From assembly GCF_000711895.1 (NCBI RefSeq), contig NZ_JONO01000053.1:1-34621 (forward strand): DNA of 34,621 nt. Reading direction: 5' to 3'. The notes under the pieces are model-generated. The model was not told the origin of the DNA, did not search any database, and saw only the letters and a list, made by a program, of their open reading frames with translations. A program made the position numbers and the translations under genes. Positions 20,370 through 28,411 of the stretch are shown here, piece by piece. Position 1 is the first letter of the stretch, and every line of letters begins with the position of its first letter. The DNA comes from Photorhabdus australis DSM 17609 (GTDB lineage: Bacteria > Pseudomonadota > Gammaproteobacteria > Enterobacterales > Enterobacteriaceae).

Positions 20370-21076
20370 ACAATAAAGCATTGCATTATCTTTATTCCGA
20401 TCCTTGGGAATTACCATCACAGGAATATGTTTCTATTAGGAAGCCAAAATATATTTGCTTAACAGGAAATTCTGGGGTTGGTAAAAGTACTCTATTAAAG
20501 TCAATAGGTTCTGCATTATATAACTTAGATAACCATACAATAGCAATTGATGAAAAAGCTATTCATCACCCTTTCCTCCAGTCACTATTTTCTGATACTC
20601 GCCGCTATGGCTATCTTATTCAGATAAATTTTATGATCCAACGAGCGTTATTAATAAAGGCTTGGGTTGATGCAGGGTATAATCTTGTAATGGAAAGATC
20701 ACATCTGGAGGATTATATATTTATAGAATTTTTGTATGAAAAAGGATACATATCGAATGATGATCGCGATGCATATTTAGCTATTTGGGATGAAATAAAA
20801 AACCATCTTCCAGAGCCTGATGTAATCGTATTTATGGACTTTCCTGTTGAGTTTTCACTTGATAATCTCGTGAGAGATGAAATGTTAGGAATTAGACCCA
20901 GAGAATTTCCAGATGAAGAAACAAAAAAAATCTGGATTTCTGGCTGGTATAAGCAATATAATGAATTTTACGAAAAACTAACAGAAAAAGAGAGGGAGAA
21001 AGTTATCACTTTTGATTCATCACTCACTTGCACCGAGATAACAAATGCGGTTATTAATAAGTTGTTTTATAAATAG
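20366..21076 (+). CDS. Deoxynucleoside kinase-like P-loop protein
   Basis: 236 residues. The P-loop GNSGVGKST is at 34-42. An Glu-Arg-Ser (ERSHLEDYIF, 110-119) matches the ERS/DRS catalytic and substrate motif of the deoxynucleoside kinase family. PDVIVFMDFP (151-160) is the following beta strand typical of dNK and thymidylate kinases. An Arg-rich region (RDEMLGIRPREFPDEE) sits where the LID would be. It starts inside the stop of the radical SAM gene (ATGA), so it is translationally coupled. Known from vertebrates: viperin is paired with a nucleotide kinase (CMPK2) that supplies its substrate. Inferred: this kinase makes or recycles a nucleotide for the radical SAM enzyme. The substrate cannot be read from sequence. 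Base composition is AT-rich like its partner. Confidence 0.8.
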   Translation: MNNKALHYLYSDPWELPSQEYVSIRKPKYICLTGNSGVGKSTLLKSIGSALYNLDNHTIAIDEKAIHHPFLQSLFSDTRRYGYLIQINFMIQRALLIKAWVDAGYNLVMERSHLEDYIFIEFLYEKGYISNDDRDAYLAIWDEIKNHLPEPDVIVFMDFPVEFSLDNLVRDEMLGIRPREFPDEETKKIWISGWYKQYNEFYEKLTEKEREKVITFDSSLTCTEITNAVINKLFYK

Positions 21077-21085
21077 GGGATAGCC

Positions 21086-21511
21086 ATGCGTCAACGCATT
21101 ATTGTATGTCCATTAATTGAGTATGATAACAGATACTTGTTATGTAAGATGCCTTCTAATAAAGGCGTATTTCCAGGGCAATGGGCCCTTCCCGGAGGAG
21201 GCGTTGAAGCAGGGGAAACTATTGAACAGGCTCTTTTACGTGAAATCCGAGAAGAGTTAGGTTCAGAGTTAGAATTAGATCATATAGAGCCCTGGACATT
21301 TAGAGATGACATCAGAGTAAAAACCTATGAGGATGGCTCAACAGAAGAAATTTATATGATTTACCTTATTTTTAATTGCCGTGCTAAAAATACCAAAATA
21401 ATCATTAATGATGAATTTGAAAGTTATGCCTGGGTGATGAAGGAGGATCTATATAAATATGATTTAAATGAAGCAACAAAAATAACGTTAAAGCAAAAAA
21501 ATCTGATTTAA
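21086..21511 (+). CDS. nudI: Nudix hydrolase, NudI family
   Basis: 141 residues, strongly similar along its length to E. coli NudI (YfaO), a nucleoside triphosphatase preferring pyrimidine deoxynucleotides. It begins [20 protein letters not shown], has [16 protein letters not shown], and a Nudix box from Gly38 (Glu44, Arg52-Glu53, Glu56-Glu57, Gly59). The [20 protein letters not shown] and [15 protein letters not shown] segments are also family-typical. It starts 9 bp after the kinase stop, with GGGGATAG as ribosome site, so it is the third gene of the operon. In E. coli nudI is elsewhere, so this copy travels with the cassette. Possible roles: removing excess modified triphosphate (self-protection), or converting it to a monophosphate product. 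Confidence 0.88.
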   Translation: MRQRIIVCPLIEYDNRYLLCKMPSNKGVFPGQWALPGGGVEAGETIEQALLREIREELGSELELDHIEPWTFRDDIRVKTYEDGSTEEIYMIYLIFNCRAKNTKIIINDEFESYAWVMKEDLYKYDLNEATKITLKQKNLI

Positions 21512-21538
21512 ATTAGTATTACATCTATTCTAAAAAGA

Positions 21539-21557
21539 AAGCCAGCATTGCTGGCTT
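21539..21557. terminator. Hairpin terminator after the radical SAM operon
   Basis: AAGCCAGC pairs perfectly with GCTGGCTT around ATT. On the plus strand GAAATATT follows; on the minus strand TTTCTTTTT follows, so it terminates more convincingly in that direction. It marks the end of the cassette. Confidence 0.55.
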
Positions 21558-22191
21558 GAAATATTAATAATATTTTATATTTAGTAAATAAATTACCTGG
21601 AAGAATAAATTACTCTTGTGGGGTGGACGGCGATTTCATGAATTGGAAGCTCTATTTTAATTATGGGTTGGTAGAGACGAAATTCTTGCCTGAAACCGGT
21701 GAGAAATTCCCCTCTGTTTTTGAATTGAACAAAAGGGTAACCCAATGGAAGAAGAGAACTGAGATGGCGGGGCATACGCAGATAATCTCCGGCAAAAGCT
21801 GAAAGATTTACATGGCACCAGGAAATGGTGTTTCGATAAATCACTGTTAGCAAGATCCCCGGTATTCAAACATAAAAACATCAACAGAGATTCAACCCGG
21901 TTCGTCAACTTTGAAAAGTATTACCAGTTAACTCATCGATAGGTAGAACTCCCGGCATGTATAACGGTTTACTTACCGGGACAGATTTGTGTAATGCGTT
22001 CAGATAGTTTTAGAATTCGTTCCGTATTCGCGATATGATGAGCGTTTGGTAAATAATGTTTTTGTTAAGCGCAATCAAAAGGACAATAAACTTTAATAAC
22101 TTCGGTAATGAGTTATTATCGTCCATGGTGAGTGATGGCAAAATGAGCTACATAACACCTGGAATTCAATTATGTTTGTCGCGGAGAAAAT
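21558..22191. other. Region between the cassette and ftsP
   Basis: About 630 bp with no confident gene. A stop-free plus frame from about 21608 to 21801 (with an ATG at 21639) and overlapping minus frames of 83-86 codons are present, but none shows a family motif or ribosome site. Its base composition is closer to coding DNA than other gaps, so it may be a decayed gene. The ftsP promoter must lie toward its right end. Confidence 0.5.
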
Positions 22192-23607
22192 ATGTCATTT
22201 AGTCGGCGCCAATTTATTAAGGCATCAGGCTTGGCAATGTGTATCGGAGCTGCTCCTTTCATGGCTCGGGCCAGCAAAAATCAGCGAACTGCTTTGCCGG
22301 TTCCCCCTTTATTGGAATCCCGTGGTGGACAACCGCTATTTCTGACTTTACAAAAAGCGCGTTGGACTTTTGATGGACGATATAAAACTAATGTCTGGGG
22401 AATTAATGGCCAATATCTTGGTCCGACTGTGCGGGTTCATAAAAATGATGATGTGAAACTGATATACAGTAATCGGTTGGCAGAACCGGTTTCGATGACG
22501 GTCAGCGGATTGCAATTACCAGGTACTCTGACTGGAGGTGTTGCTCGTCAGATTTCTCCGGGAGCTGACTGGTCTCCGGTGCTACCTATCCGTCAGCAAG
22601 CGGCAACCTGCTGGTATCATGCTAATACGCCTAACCGGATGGCACCACATGTTTATAACGGTCTGGCCGGGATGTGGTTGGTAGAAGATGAAAGCAGTCG
22701 TCATTTGCCGTTGCCGAAACACTATGGTGTTAATGATTTCCCGGTTATTCTCCAGGATAAACGGCTGGATAACTTTGGTGTTCCTGAGTATCAGCCTACT
22801 GCTGGTGGGTTTATTGGTAATACTTTGTTAGTTAATGGCGTGCAAAATCCTTTTATCGAGGTACCTCGCGGTTGGATTCGTCTACGTTTATTGAATGCAT
22901 CTAATGCTCGCCGATATCAGTTACAAATCAGTGATGGCCGTCCTTTCTATATGATAGGTACTGATTTGGGATTGTTAACTTCACCCATATCTATTCAACA
23001 AATGTCTATTGCACCGGGTGAGCGGCGTGAAGTATTGATTGATATGTCCAAAGGGGATGAAATTTCTGTGACGGCAGGTGAATCAGCAGGTGTACTTGAT
23101 CGGCTGCGTGGGTTGTTTGAACCATCCACTATGTTGATTTCCAGCACTGTTCTGACCATCAAAGCGACAGGTTTGTTATCTCTGGTGACAGATGCACTAC
23201 CATCCCGTCTGGTCGATGATTCTATGCAGCTTTCTAACGCAATCCGCAACCGAGAGATCTATCTTGATGATAATCCACCGGGAATTAACGGTGTGTTGTG
23301 GGATATGAACCGGGTTGATATTACCAGCCAGCAAGGAACATGGGAGCGCTGGATCGTGAATACCTCTTCTCCACAACCGTTTCATATTGAGGGTGTACAG
23401 TTTAAGGTTATTAGCAGTAATGGGGCGGCACCTCAACCACAGGATTATGGCTGGAAAGATACGGTTTGGGTTGATGGTCGGATGGAGTTGTTGGTTTATA
23501 TGAACCAGCCATCTTATGAGCATTTCCCGTTTTTGTATTACAGCCAGATCCTGGAAATGGCAGATCGTGGTTCTGTTGGGCAGTTAGTGACCATGTCTGT
23601 CAATTAG
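22192..23607 (+). CDS. ftsP: Cell division protein FtsP (SufI)
   Basis: Periplasmic multicopper-oxidase-fold protein that stabilises the divisome under stress. The 471-residue product starts with a twin-arginine signal (SRRQFIKASGLAMCIGAAPF, cut near ARA), so it is exported folded by Tat. Three cupredoxin domains follow, with conserved stretches PVPPLLESRGGQPLF, VWGINGQYLGPTVRV, WYHANTPNRMAPHVYNGLAG, GERREVLIDMS and QQGTWERW. As in E. coli SufI, the copper-ligand histidine clusters of true oxidases are degenerate, so oxidase activity is not expected. GGAG precedes the ATG. Normally adjacent to plsC; here separated from it by the radical SAM cassette. Confidence 0.96.
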   Translation: MSFSRRQFIKASGLAMCIGAAPFMARASKNQRTALPVPPLLESRGGQPLFLTLQKARWTFDGRYKTNVWGINGQYLGPTVRVHKNDDVKLIYSNRLAEPVSMTVSGLQLPGTLTGGVARQISPGADWSPVLPIRQQAATCWYHANTPNRMAPHVYNGLAGMWLVEDESSRHLPLPKHYGVNDFPVILQDKRLDNFGVPEYQPTAGGFIGNTLLVNGVQNPFIEVPRGWIRLRLLNASNARRYQLQISDGRPFYMIGTDLGLLTSPISIQQMSIAPGERREVLIDMSKGDEISVTAGESAGVLDRLRGLFEPSTMLISSTVLTIKATGLLSLVTDALPSRLVDDSMQLSNAIRNREIYLDDNPPGINGVLWDMNRVDITSQQGTWERWIVNTSSPQPFHIEGVQFKVISSNGAAPQPQDYGWKDTVWVDGRMELLVYMNQPSYEHFPFLYYSQILEMADRGSVGQLVTMSVN

Positions 23608-23652
23608 GTAAATGAAAACCGAGATTGGCGATAATGGCCAAATAAAATCAAA

Positions 23653-23689
23653 GCGCGGTGTTGAAGCCGCGCAGGTTCTGACCTTTTTG
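23653..23689 (+). terminator. Terminator of ftsP
   Basis: GCGCGG (23653-23658) pairs with CCGCGC (23667-23672). A second small hairpin AGGT-TCTG-ACCT follows directly and leads into TTTTT. It lies between the convergent ftsP and dkgA. Confidence 0.75.
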
Positions 23690-23730
23690 CTCATTATCAC
23701 CATATGATTTTTTTCAGTTAATTTGGGGCA

Positions 23731-24603
23731 CTAGCCATTTGGATCAATGGAATCAAGAAGGTGACTGAATTCGCTGAAATCAACGAATGTTTCGGGGCTT
23801 GGTCCCAAACGTTTGTTGGTATCCAGAGTAGTCATAGCGGTCAAATCTTCTTTTTCCAGTTTGAAATTGAATATATCAAAGTTCTCTTTGATTCTTGATA
23901 GCGTGGCCGATTTTGGGATCACAATCATGCCGTTATCAATGTGCCAGCGGAGAACGATCTGAGCGGGTGTTTTACCGTACTTTTGTGCCAGATGTTGCAC
24001 CAGTTGATTATCAAATACATTTTCACCACCTTGTGCCAGCGGGCTCCAGGATTCGGTAACGATATGGTGTGTGGCATTCCAGGCATGAAGCTGACGTTGC
24101 TGGAAGAGTGGATGTAGCTCAATCTGATTAATGACAGGATGAACACCAGTTTCATTGATCAACCGCTGGATATGTTCAGGTTGGAAATTAGAAACACCGA
24201 TACTACGGATAAGTCCCTCTTTTTGTAATTCAATCATTTGCTGCCAGGCACCTACATATTGATCCTGTGGTGGTGCCGGCCAGTGAATGAGATAGAGGTC
24301 AACATAATCAAGTTGCAATTTTTCTAAACTTTCTGCTAGTGCGGCGCGGACATCATTATGTCTGTCATTCCACAATTTGGTTGTAACAAAGATATCTTCA
24401 CGGGGAATGTCTGTTTCTTGCAGAGCTTTACCTACCCCTTTTTCATTATTGTAAATAGCGGCGGTGTCAATTGCTCGATAACCTACATCCAGGGCGGCGT
24501 GAATTGCTGTAACTATTTGCTGATTATTTGCGGCCCAAGATCCCAGTCCCAACTGCGGCATATGGTTTCCGTCAGCAAGTTTGATGATAGGTTGATTATC
24601 CAT
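23731..24603 (-). CDS. dkgA: Aldo/keto reductase DkgA (2,5-diketo-D-gluconate reductase A)
   Basis: NADPH-dependent aldo/keto reductase; the E. coli enzyme reduces 2,5-diketogluconate, methylglyoxal and small aldehydes. 290 residues with the catalytic tetrad Asp46, Tyr51, Lys76 and His107 (DTAAIY, TTKLWN, IHWP). The NADP-binding segments SWSPLAQGG and IPKSATLSRIKENFDIF are also present. It is about 15 residues longer than E. coli DkgA at the C-terminus (FSEFSHLLDSIDPNG). The start at 24603 is preceded by a near-perfect ribosome site, AGGAGGT. The companion gene yqhD of E. coli is absent. Confidence 0.94.
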   Translation of the reverse strand: MDNQPIIKLADGNHMPQLGLGSWAANNQQIVTAIHAALDVGYRAIDTAAIYNNEKGVGKALQETDIPREDIFVTTKLWNDRHNDVRAALAESLEKLQLDYVDLYLIHWPAPPQDQYVGAWQQMIELQKEGLIRSIGVSNFQPEHIQRLINETGVHPVINQIELHPLFQQRQLHAWNATHHIVTESWSPLAQGGENVFDNQLVQHLAQKYGKTPAQIVLRWHIDNGMIVIPKSATLSRIKENFDIFNFKLEKEDLTAMTTLDTNKRLGPSPETFVDFSEFSHLLDSIDPNG

Positions 24604-24865
24604 TACTACCTCCTAAAAAAAGATAGACAGTTAAAATATCAGCTAAAACGTATCGTTATAAATAATGATGGTTGATATTAAGTTGATATTAAGAGTAATT
24701 GAAGAAAGTAATACAATCGGCGTGATCTAAGCCAAGTATTGATTTTGTGGAGCATCAAACACAGAAACATCATTCGATAACTGAGCAGAAGTCCACATAC
24801 ATACTGTTGGTTAGAAATTAAGCTAGGATAAAAAACCAGTCTCGGTTTGTAAACCATGATGACTT

Positions 24866-25537
24866 TTATTTACGTTTTACCGTAGAGGCCCTGCGGTGGC
24901 GCCAATACATCAGTAGAGATGCACCTAAGCCACTTAACAGCAGCACGATAGGTAATATCACCAGAATGTTCATGACTAGATCCTGATGGCTTTTAATAAA
25001 CGGGATTTGATTGAGAAGATAACCGAAACCAACCACGGTAATGACCCATAATAAACCGCTTAGCCAATTAAAAATTTGAAAGCGTTTACTGTTGAGCCCA
25101 GATATACCTGCCAGTGTTGGTAACAGAGTACGGACAAAAGCCAGAAAACGGCCAATTAGCAAAGCGGCCAGACCGTGTTTGAAAAACAGCATATTGGCCC
25201 GTTGGCGGTACTGAATGGGAAGTTGTGCTAGCCAACCTTTAACCCGTTTGGTATCACCAAGCCATCGTCCTTGAAGATAACCAAGCCAGCAACCAATACT
25301 TGCTGCTACTGTCAGTATCAAAACGGTAGGGATAAAGCACATTACTCCTTTGGCAATCAACGCACCAGCAAGGATTAATAATGTATCTCCGGGTAAAAAA
25401 GCTGCGGGTAATAAACCATTTTCCAGAACCAGAGTCATGAACAGAATGCCATAGATAATCCAGAGAACATCGGGGTTGGCAAGTTTGGAAAAATCATGCT
25501 GCCATAATGCCCGCATAATCTCGTGTAGCACTTCCAT
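24866..25537 (-). CDS. yghB: DedA family inner membrane protein YghB
   Basis: A 223-residue polytopic membrane protein of the DedA family, implicated in membrane lipid homeostasis, drug resistance and cell division (in E. coli redundant with YqjA). Conserved features: [20 protein letters not shown] (about 40-60), the [13 protein letters not shown] segment, [19 protein letters not shown] with the essential arginines (about 129-147), and several hydrophobic segments. The order dkgA-yghB-metC-exbB-exbD follows E. coli. The C-terminal tail is short and basic ([11 protein letters not shown]). Confidence 0.95.
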   Translation of the reverse strand: MEVLHEIMRALWQHDFSKLANPDVLWIIYGILFMTLVLENGLLPAAFLPGDTLLILAGALIAKGVMCFIPTVLILTVAASIGCWLGYLQGRWLGDTKRVKGWLAQLPIQYRQRANMLFFKHGLAALLIGRFLAFVRTLLPTLAGISGLNSKRFQIFNWLSGLLWVITVVGFGYLLNQIPFIKSHQDLVMNILVILPIVLLLSGLGASLLMYWRHRRASTVKRK

Positions 25538-25631
25538 TATTTATATTTATCCTGTGACTGTTATAAGTAAATTTATTTCATTTGCATATATAAAGTCAGT
25601 TTACCGTAAAATCTTAACCTTGGCATCCTCC

Positions 25632-25811
25632 CTACATCTTGTGTTTGTGACCCAATACCGTAGAAATATGCTTGGTGAGTGACATTCTGCGGCATTTCAT
25701 CAGTATGCCGGTGAGGTATGCCGTGATTTTGGTGCTGAGCTAAAAGAGAGTCACGGTGAGTCCGAGCACGTCCATATGCGGATTGAGTCCCCTCCAACCG
25801 TGCAACTGTCC
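25632..25811 (+). pseudogene. IS200/IS605-family TnpA transposase remnant
   Basis: The frame reads LHLVFVTQYRRNMLGE, a stop (TGA 25680-25682), then on in the same frame HSAAFHQYAGEVCRDFGAEL...HGESEHVHMRIESPPTVQLS. HLVFVTKYRR-type N-termini, the HUH motif (here EHVHM) and the PP.V.LS segment are signatures of the small Y1 transposases. The start codon, the catalytic-tyrosine helix and the C-terminus are missing and there is an internal stop, so it is inactive. The matching IS end follows at 25893-25950. Confidence 0.8.
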
Positions 25812-25872
25812 GTGAGGTGGAGCGCCACTGGAAGTCGTGAAAAAATACCTTCAGAATCAGCGTGGCTGATAG

Positions 25873-26439
25873 TTATTCGGGCTTTTCAAGCACGTCCAAA
25901 TTCCTCTCCCGCCTGATGTCGGCGGGAATACTCTTTGGAGGAAAAGATGGCTGGCGTTCATTAAGAAGTCCAGCTAAGTGTGGTGATACAATTGATTCTT
26001 TTAAAAGAAAATCCCAGTCATCTGGTGGGCGTCCAGCGTTAAGCATTTCTCCAAATACTTTGTAAGCATCACGTTGATCACCATATGCCCTTTTTGTTCT
26101 TTCATCATTTACCCAGCCAAAGATAATAATTTTACTCTCGGTGTGAAAACGGAAGAAAAGGCGATATTGTTGGAAAAATTTTGCTCTGAACCAGTGTTTT
26201 CTTTTTCCGCTTAATGTGTACCCTAAACGAAAGGCTATATTAGCTGGGTCACTGGGAATAATTTCAGTAACAAGTTTTATGATTGCAGCTAAGCGTTTTG
26301 CATCATTTTTTTTCAGATAGTCATTTGGATATTTCTGTTGAAGTTGTTCGACCTTGACTATTATTTGTTTCAGTTGCTCTATAAAGCACGGATGGGCAAA
26401 AAGAGCCCATCCGTTTATTACACATACTCGATCGTACAT
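25873..26439 (-). CDS. yhaV: YhaV family toxin (type II toxin-antitoxin)
   Basis: RelE-superfamily ribonuclease toxin homologous to E. coli YhaV. Visible family segments: VINGWALFAHPCF (8-19), KLVTEIIPSDPANIAFRLG, KHWFRAKFFQQYRLFFRFH (81-99), IIIFGWVNDERTKRAYG (104-120) and AYKVFGEMLNAGRPPDDW (125-142). E. coli YhaV is 154 residues; this one is 188. The extra C-terminal tail, from about residue 166 (FPPKSIPADIRRERNLDV), is encoded by the IS-end sequence at 25893-25950, so the native stop has been replaced. It starts 6 bp after the antitoxin stop, with AAAGGG as ribosome site. Catalytic basic residues appear intact, but activity with the new tail is unproven. Confidence 0.9.
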   Translation of the reverse strand: MYDRVCVINGWALFAHPCFIEQLKQIIVKVEQLQQKYPNDYLKKNDAKRLAAIIKLVTEIIPSDPANIAFRLGYTLSGKRKHWFRAKFFQQYRLFFRFHTESKIIIFGWVNDERTKRAYGDQRDAYKVFGEMLNAGRPPDDWDFLLKESIVSPHLAGLLNERQPSFPPKSIPADIRRERNLDVLEKPE

Positions 26440-26445
26440 AGCCCT

Positions 26446-26796
26446 TTACTCATCGTCGGCAGATAGTGGATTATTTAGATCTATGTCTGTTCCAGAGGTA
26501 AGTGACTTTGCCCGGTTAATGAGTTGTTCACTTAATTGTTGTATTTGTTCAGGATGTTTTTTAATGTCTTGTGCCAGAAAGTTCAGAAATGATTCTATTA
26601 TAGGATCTTTTTCTTCTTCACTGCTTTTACGACTGATAAGTACATCACCAGAAGATAAAATCTTATATTCGATACTATCATGTCCTGGTCTTAGTTTAAG
26701 TGCTTTACGGACTGGCGTTGGAATAGTTGTTTGGCTGCGACGGGTAAGTTTGGATTCTGCTCCAACATCGAACTCAACACTTGATGATTCGTGCAT
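26446..26796 (-). CDS. prlF: PrlF (SohA) family antitoxin
   Basis: A 116-residue antitoxin with an N-terminal AbrB/SpoVT swapped-hairpin DNA-binding domain (ESKLTRRSQTTIPTPVRKAL at about 14-33, then KLRPGHDSIEYKIL). The C-terminal toxin-binding half is acidic (IDLNNPLSADDE end). It matches E. coli PrlF closely, including the DSI.Y.IL motif. As the first gene of the pair it is expected to neutralise YhaV and to repress its own promoter. Confidence 0.92.
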   Translation of the reverse strand: MHESSSVEFDVGAESKLTRRSQTTIPTPVRKALKLRPGHDSIEYKILSSGDVLISRKSSEEEKDPIIESFLNFLAQDIKKHPEQIQQLSEQLINRAKSLTSGTDIDLNNPLSADDE

Positions 26797-26835
26797 ATTT
26801 CGACCTCATTTGTTTATTTAATAATCTTTCGACAA

Positions 26836-26864
26836 AGTGTAATGCAAATGCATTGCAATAACAA
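26836..26864 (-). promoter_or_regulatory. Candidate prlF-yhaV promoter and operator
   Basis: On the minus strand TTGTTA is followed after exactly 17 bases by TACACT, 40 bases ahead of prlF. The spacer contains TTGCAATGCATTTGCAT, with the palindrome AATGCATT, a plausible binding site for PrlF autorepression. Confidence 0.45.
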
Positions 26865-26926
26865 TTTATTTGTCTCCAGGTGTTGAAGTTTTCAGTTGTT
26901 ATATTTTATATTAAGTAACTATAAGA

Positions 26927-28120
26927 TTAATCAACAGAAATCCGACTAAACCCCTCAGCTAAATCATCAATCAAATCCTGAACATTCTCCAGCCCGATAT
27001 GCAGGCGGAACAGGGTGCCTGTTTTTTGTGGGGCATCGTACTGGCGCATCATTTTTATCTCTTCTGGTTGATAACCCAGAATCAGAGATTCAAAACCGCC
27101 CCATGAGAATGCCATTTTAAAATGGTGAAAATTGTCCAGATAATTGGTGAACTGTTGAGTGGTTAACCTCTCTTTTAACCGGAAGGAAAACAAGCCATTA
27201 CAACCACTAAAATCACGGATAAAATTGTCGTGACCGGGGCAGGAGGGGAGGGCTGGATGATAAACTTCTGCCACTTCGGTTCTTTGTTGCAGCCAGCGCG
27301 CTATTTCGATACTGCTTTCTTCATGCTGCTTCAGGCGAATCGCTAAAGTACGCAATCCGCGACTTGCCATATAAACCGTATCAGCATCGGCCATTTGTCC
27401 CATCAAATAGGAATTTTCCCGTAGTTGTGCCCAACAGCGTTCGTTAGCTACGGCAATACCTAACATGGCGTCTGAATGACCAATAATATATTTGGTGCCG
27501 GATTGAATAGAAATATCGATGCCAAACGCTAATGCTTTAAACAATACCCCCGCAGCCCAGGTATTATCTATCATAATGACAATATCTGGATTGACTCGCC
27601 GTACAGCACGGACAATAGCCGGAACATCTTGTACTTCCATGGTGATGGAGCCCGGGGATTCAAGAAACACCACTTTGGTATTGGGCTTAATGAGTTTAGC
27701 AATCTCTTCACCAATCATAGGATCGAAATAATCGGCAGTAATATTCATTCGTGACAATATCTTGTCACAAAAGGCTTGTGTTGGGTCGTAAGTCGAACCG
27801 GCTAATAGAATATGATCACCGGTAGCAGCAAAAGAGAGAATGGCATTACTGATCGCGGCAACACCAGAAGGATAAAGCATACAGCCTGCACCACCTTCCA
27901 GTTCAGTCATTGCCTTCTGAAAGGAGAAATGAGTCTGTGTACCACGACGGCCATAAAATAGCTCGCCATTAGCACAATTCTTTGTCGCCTGCTTTTTGGA
28001 TTCCACAGAATCGAAAATGACAGATGACGTTCGTTGAATGATGGGGTTTACTGCGCCTTGGGTAAATTTATGGCTTCTGCCGGCACTGACTAATGAAGTT
28101 TCCAATTTTTTTTCTGTCAT
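26927..28120 (-). CDS. metC: Cystathionine beta-lyase MetC
   Basis: PLP-dependent lyase that converts cystathionine to homocysteine, pyruvate and ammonia in methionine synthesis. The 397-residue product carries the Schiff-base lysine Lys210 ([16 protein letters not shown]). It also has [14 protein letters not shown], the YPSGVAAI phosphate-binding region and DNTWAAG. It follows E. coli MetC in length and numbering. Divergent from exbB across a 290-bp gap; I found no convincing MetJ box pair there. Confidence 0.96.
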   Translation of the reverse strand: MTEKKLETSLVSAGRSHKFTQGAVNPIIQRTSSVIFDSVESKKQATKNCANGELFYGRRGTQTHFSFQKAMTELEGGAGCMLYPSGVAAISNAILSFAATGDHILLAGSTYDPTQAFCDKILSRMNITADYFDPMIGEEIAKLIKPNTKVVFLESPGSITMEVQDVPAIVRAVRRVNPDIVIMIDNTWAAGVLFKALAFGIDISIQSGTKYIIGHSDAMLGIAVANERCWAQLRENSYLMGQMADADTVYMASRGLRTLAIRLKQHEESSIEIARWLQQRTEVAEVYHPALPSCPGHDNFIRDFSGCNGLFSFRLKERLTTQQFTNYLDNFHHFKMAFSWGGFESLILGYQPEEIKMMRQYDAPQKTGTLFRLHIGLENVQDLIDDLAEGFSRISVD

Positions 28121-28303
28121 GATCCATTGCCACCTTTATTTCGATTTTTGAAACGGTGTAAAAAAACATGGTTAACACGTTAAAAGATTTAGCCCTTTTT
28201 GTACAAAGGGATTAGAGCAACTTGACGAAAATTCAATCTGGTAACCTATGAGTAGGGTTTCTTTGACTTTATTTTGTGAAGGGGTAACACTTTTTTATTA
28301 AAC

Positions 28304-28322
28304 AATAATGATAATTACTATC
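28304..28322 (+). promoter_or_regulatory. Fur box upstream of exbB
   Basis: AATAATGATAATTACTATC matches the 19-bp Fur consensus GATAATGATAATCATTATC at 16 positions. It overlaps a GATAAT that could be a -10 hexamer, about 90 bp ahead of the exbB start. Iron repression of exbB-exbD is well known. Confidence 0.8.
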
Positions 28323-28411
28323 AAATCACTTAATGTCTGATATTATCAGCTTGCATTTTTACTCATCTGGTGAAGGTGAGTGAAGACTCAGGGTAAATTA
28401 AGGTTAGCGAG

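Noticed and set aside
21593-21908. Overlapping minus-strand frames of 83 and 86 codons ahead of ftsP
   Set aside because: They overlap each other in different frames, lack ribosome sites and show no domain; more likely remnants or chance.
25573-25797. 74-codon minus-strand frame
   Set aside because: It is antisense to the TnpA remnant, whose plus frame has recognisable transposase motifs.
28193-28210. CCCTTT/AAAGGG inverted repeat in the metC-exbB gap
   Set aside because: Six-bp stem without T run and no clear relation to either promoter.
28121-28300. MetJ operator upstream of metC
   Set aside because: Looked for tandem AGACGTCT-like boxes; no pair with an acceptable match was seen.
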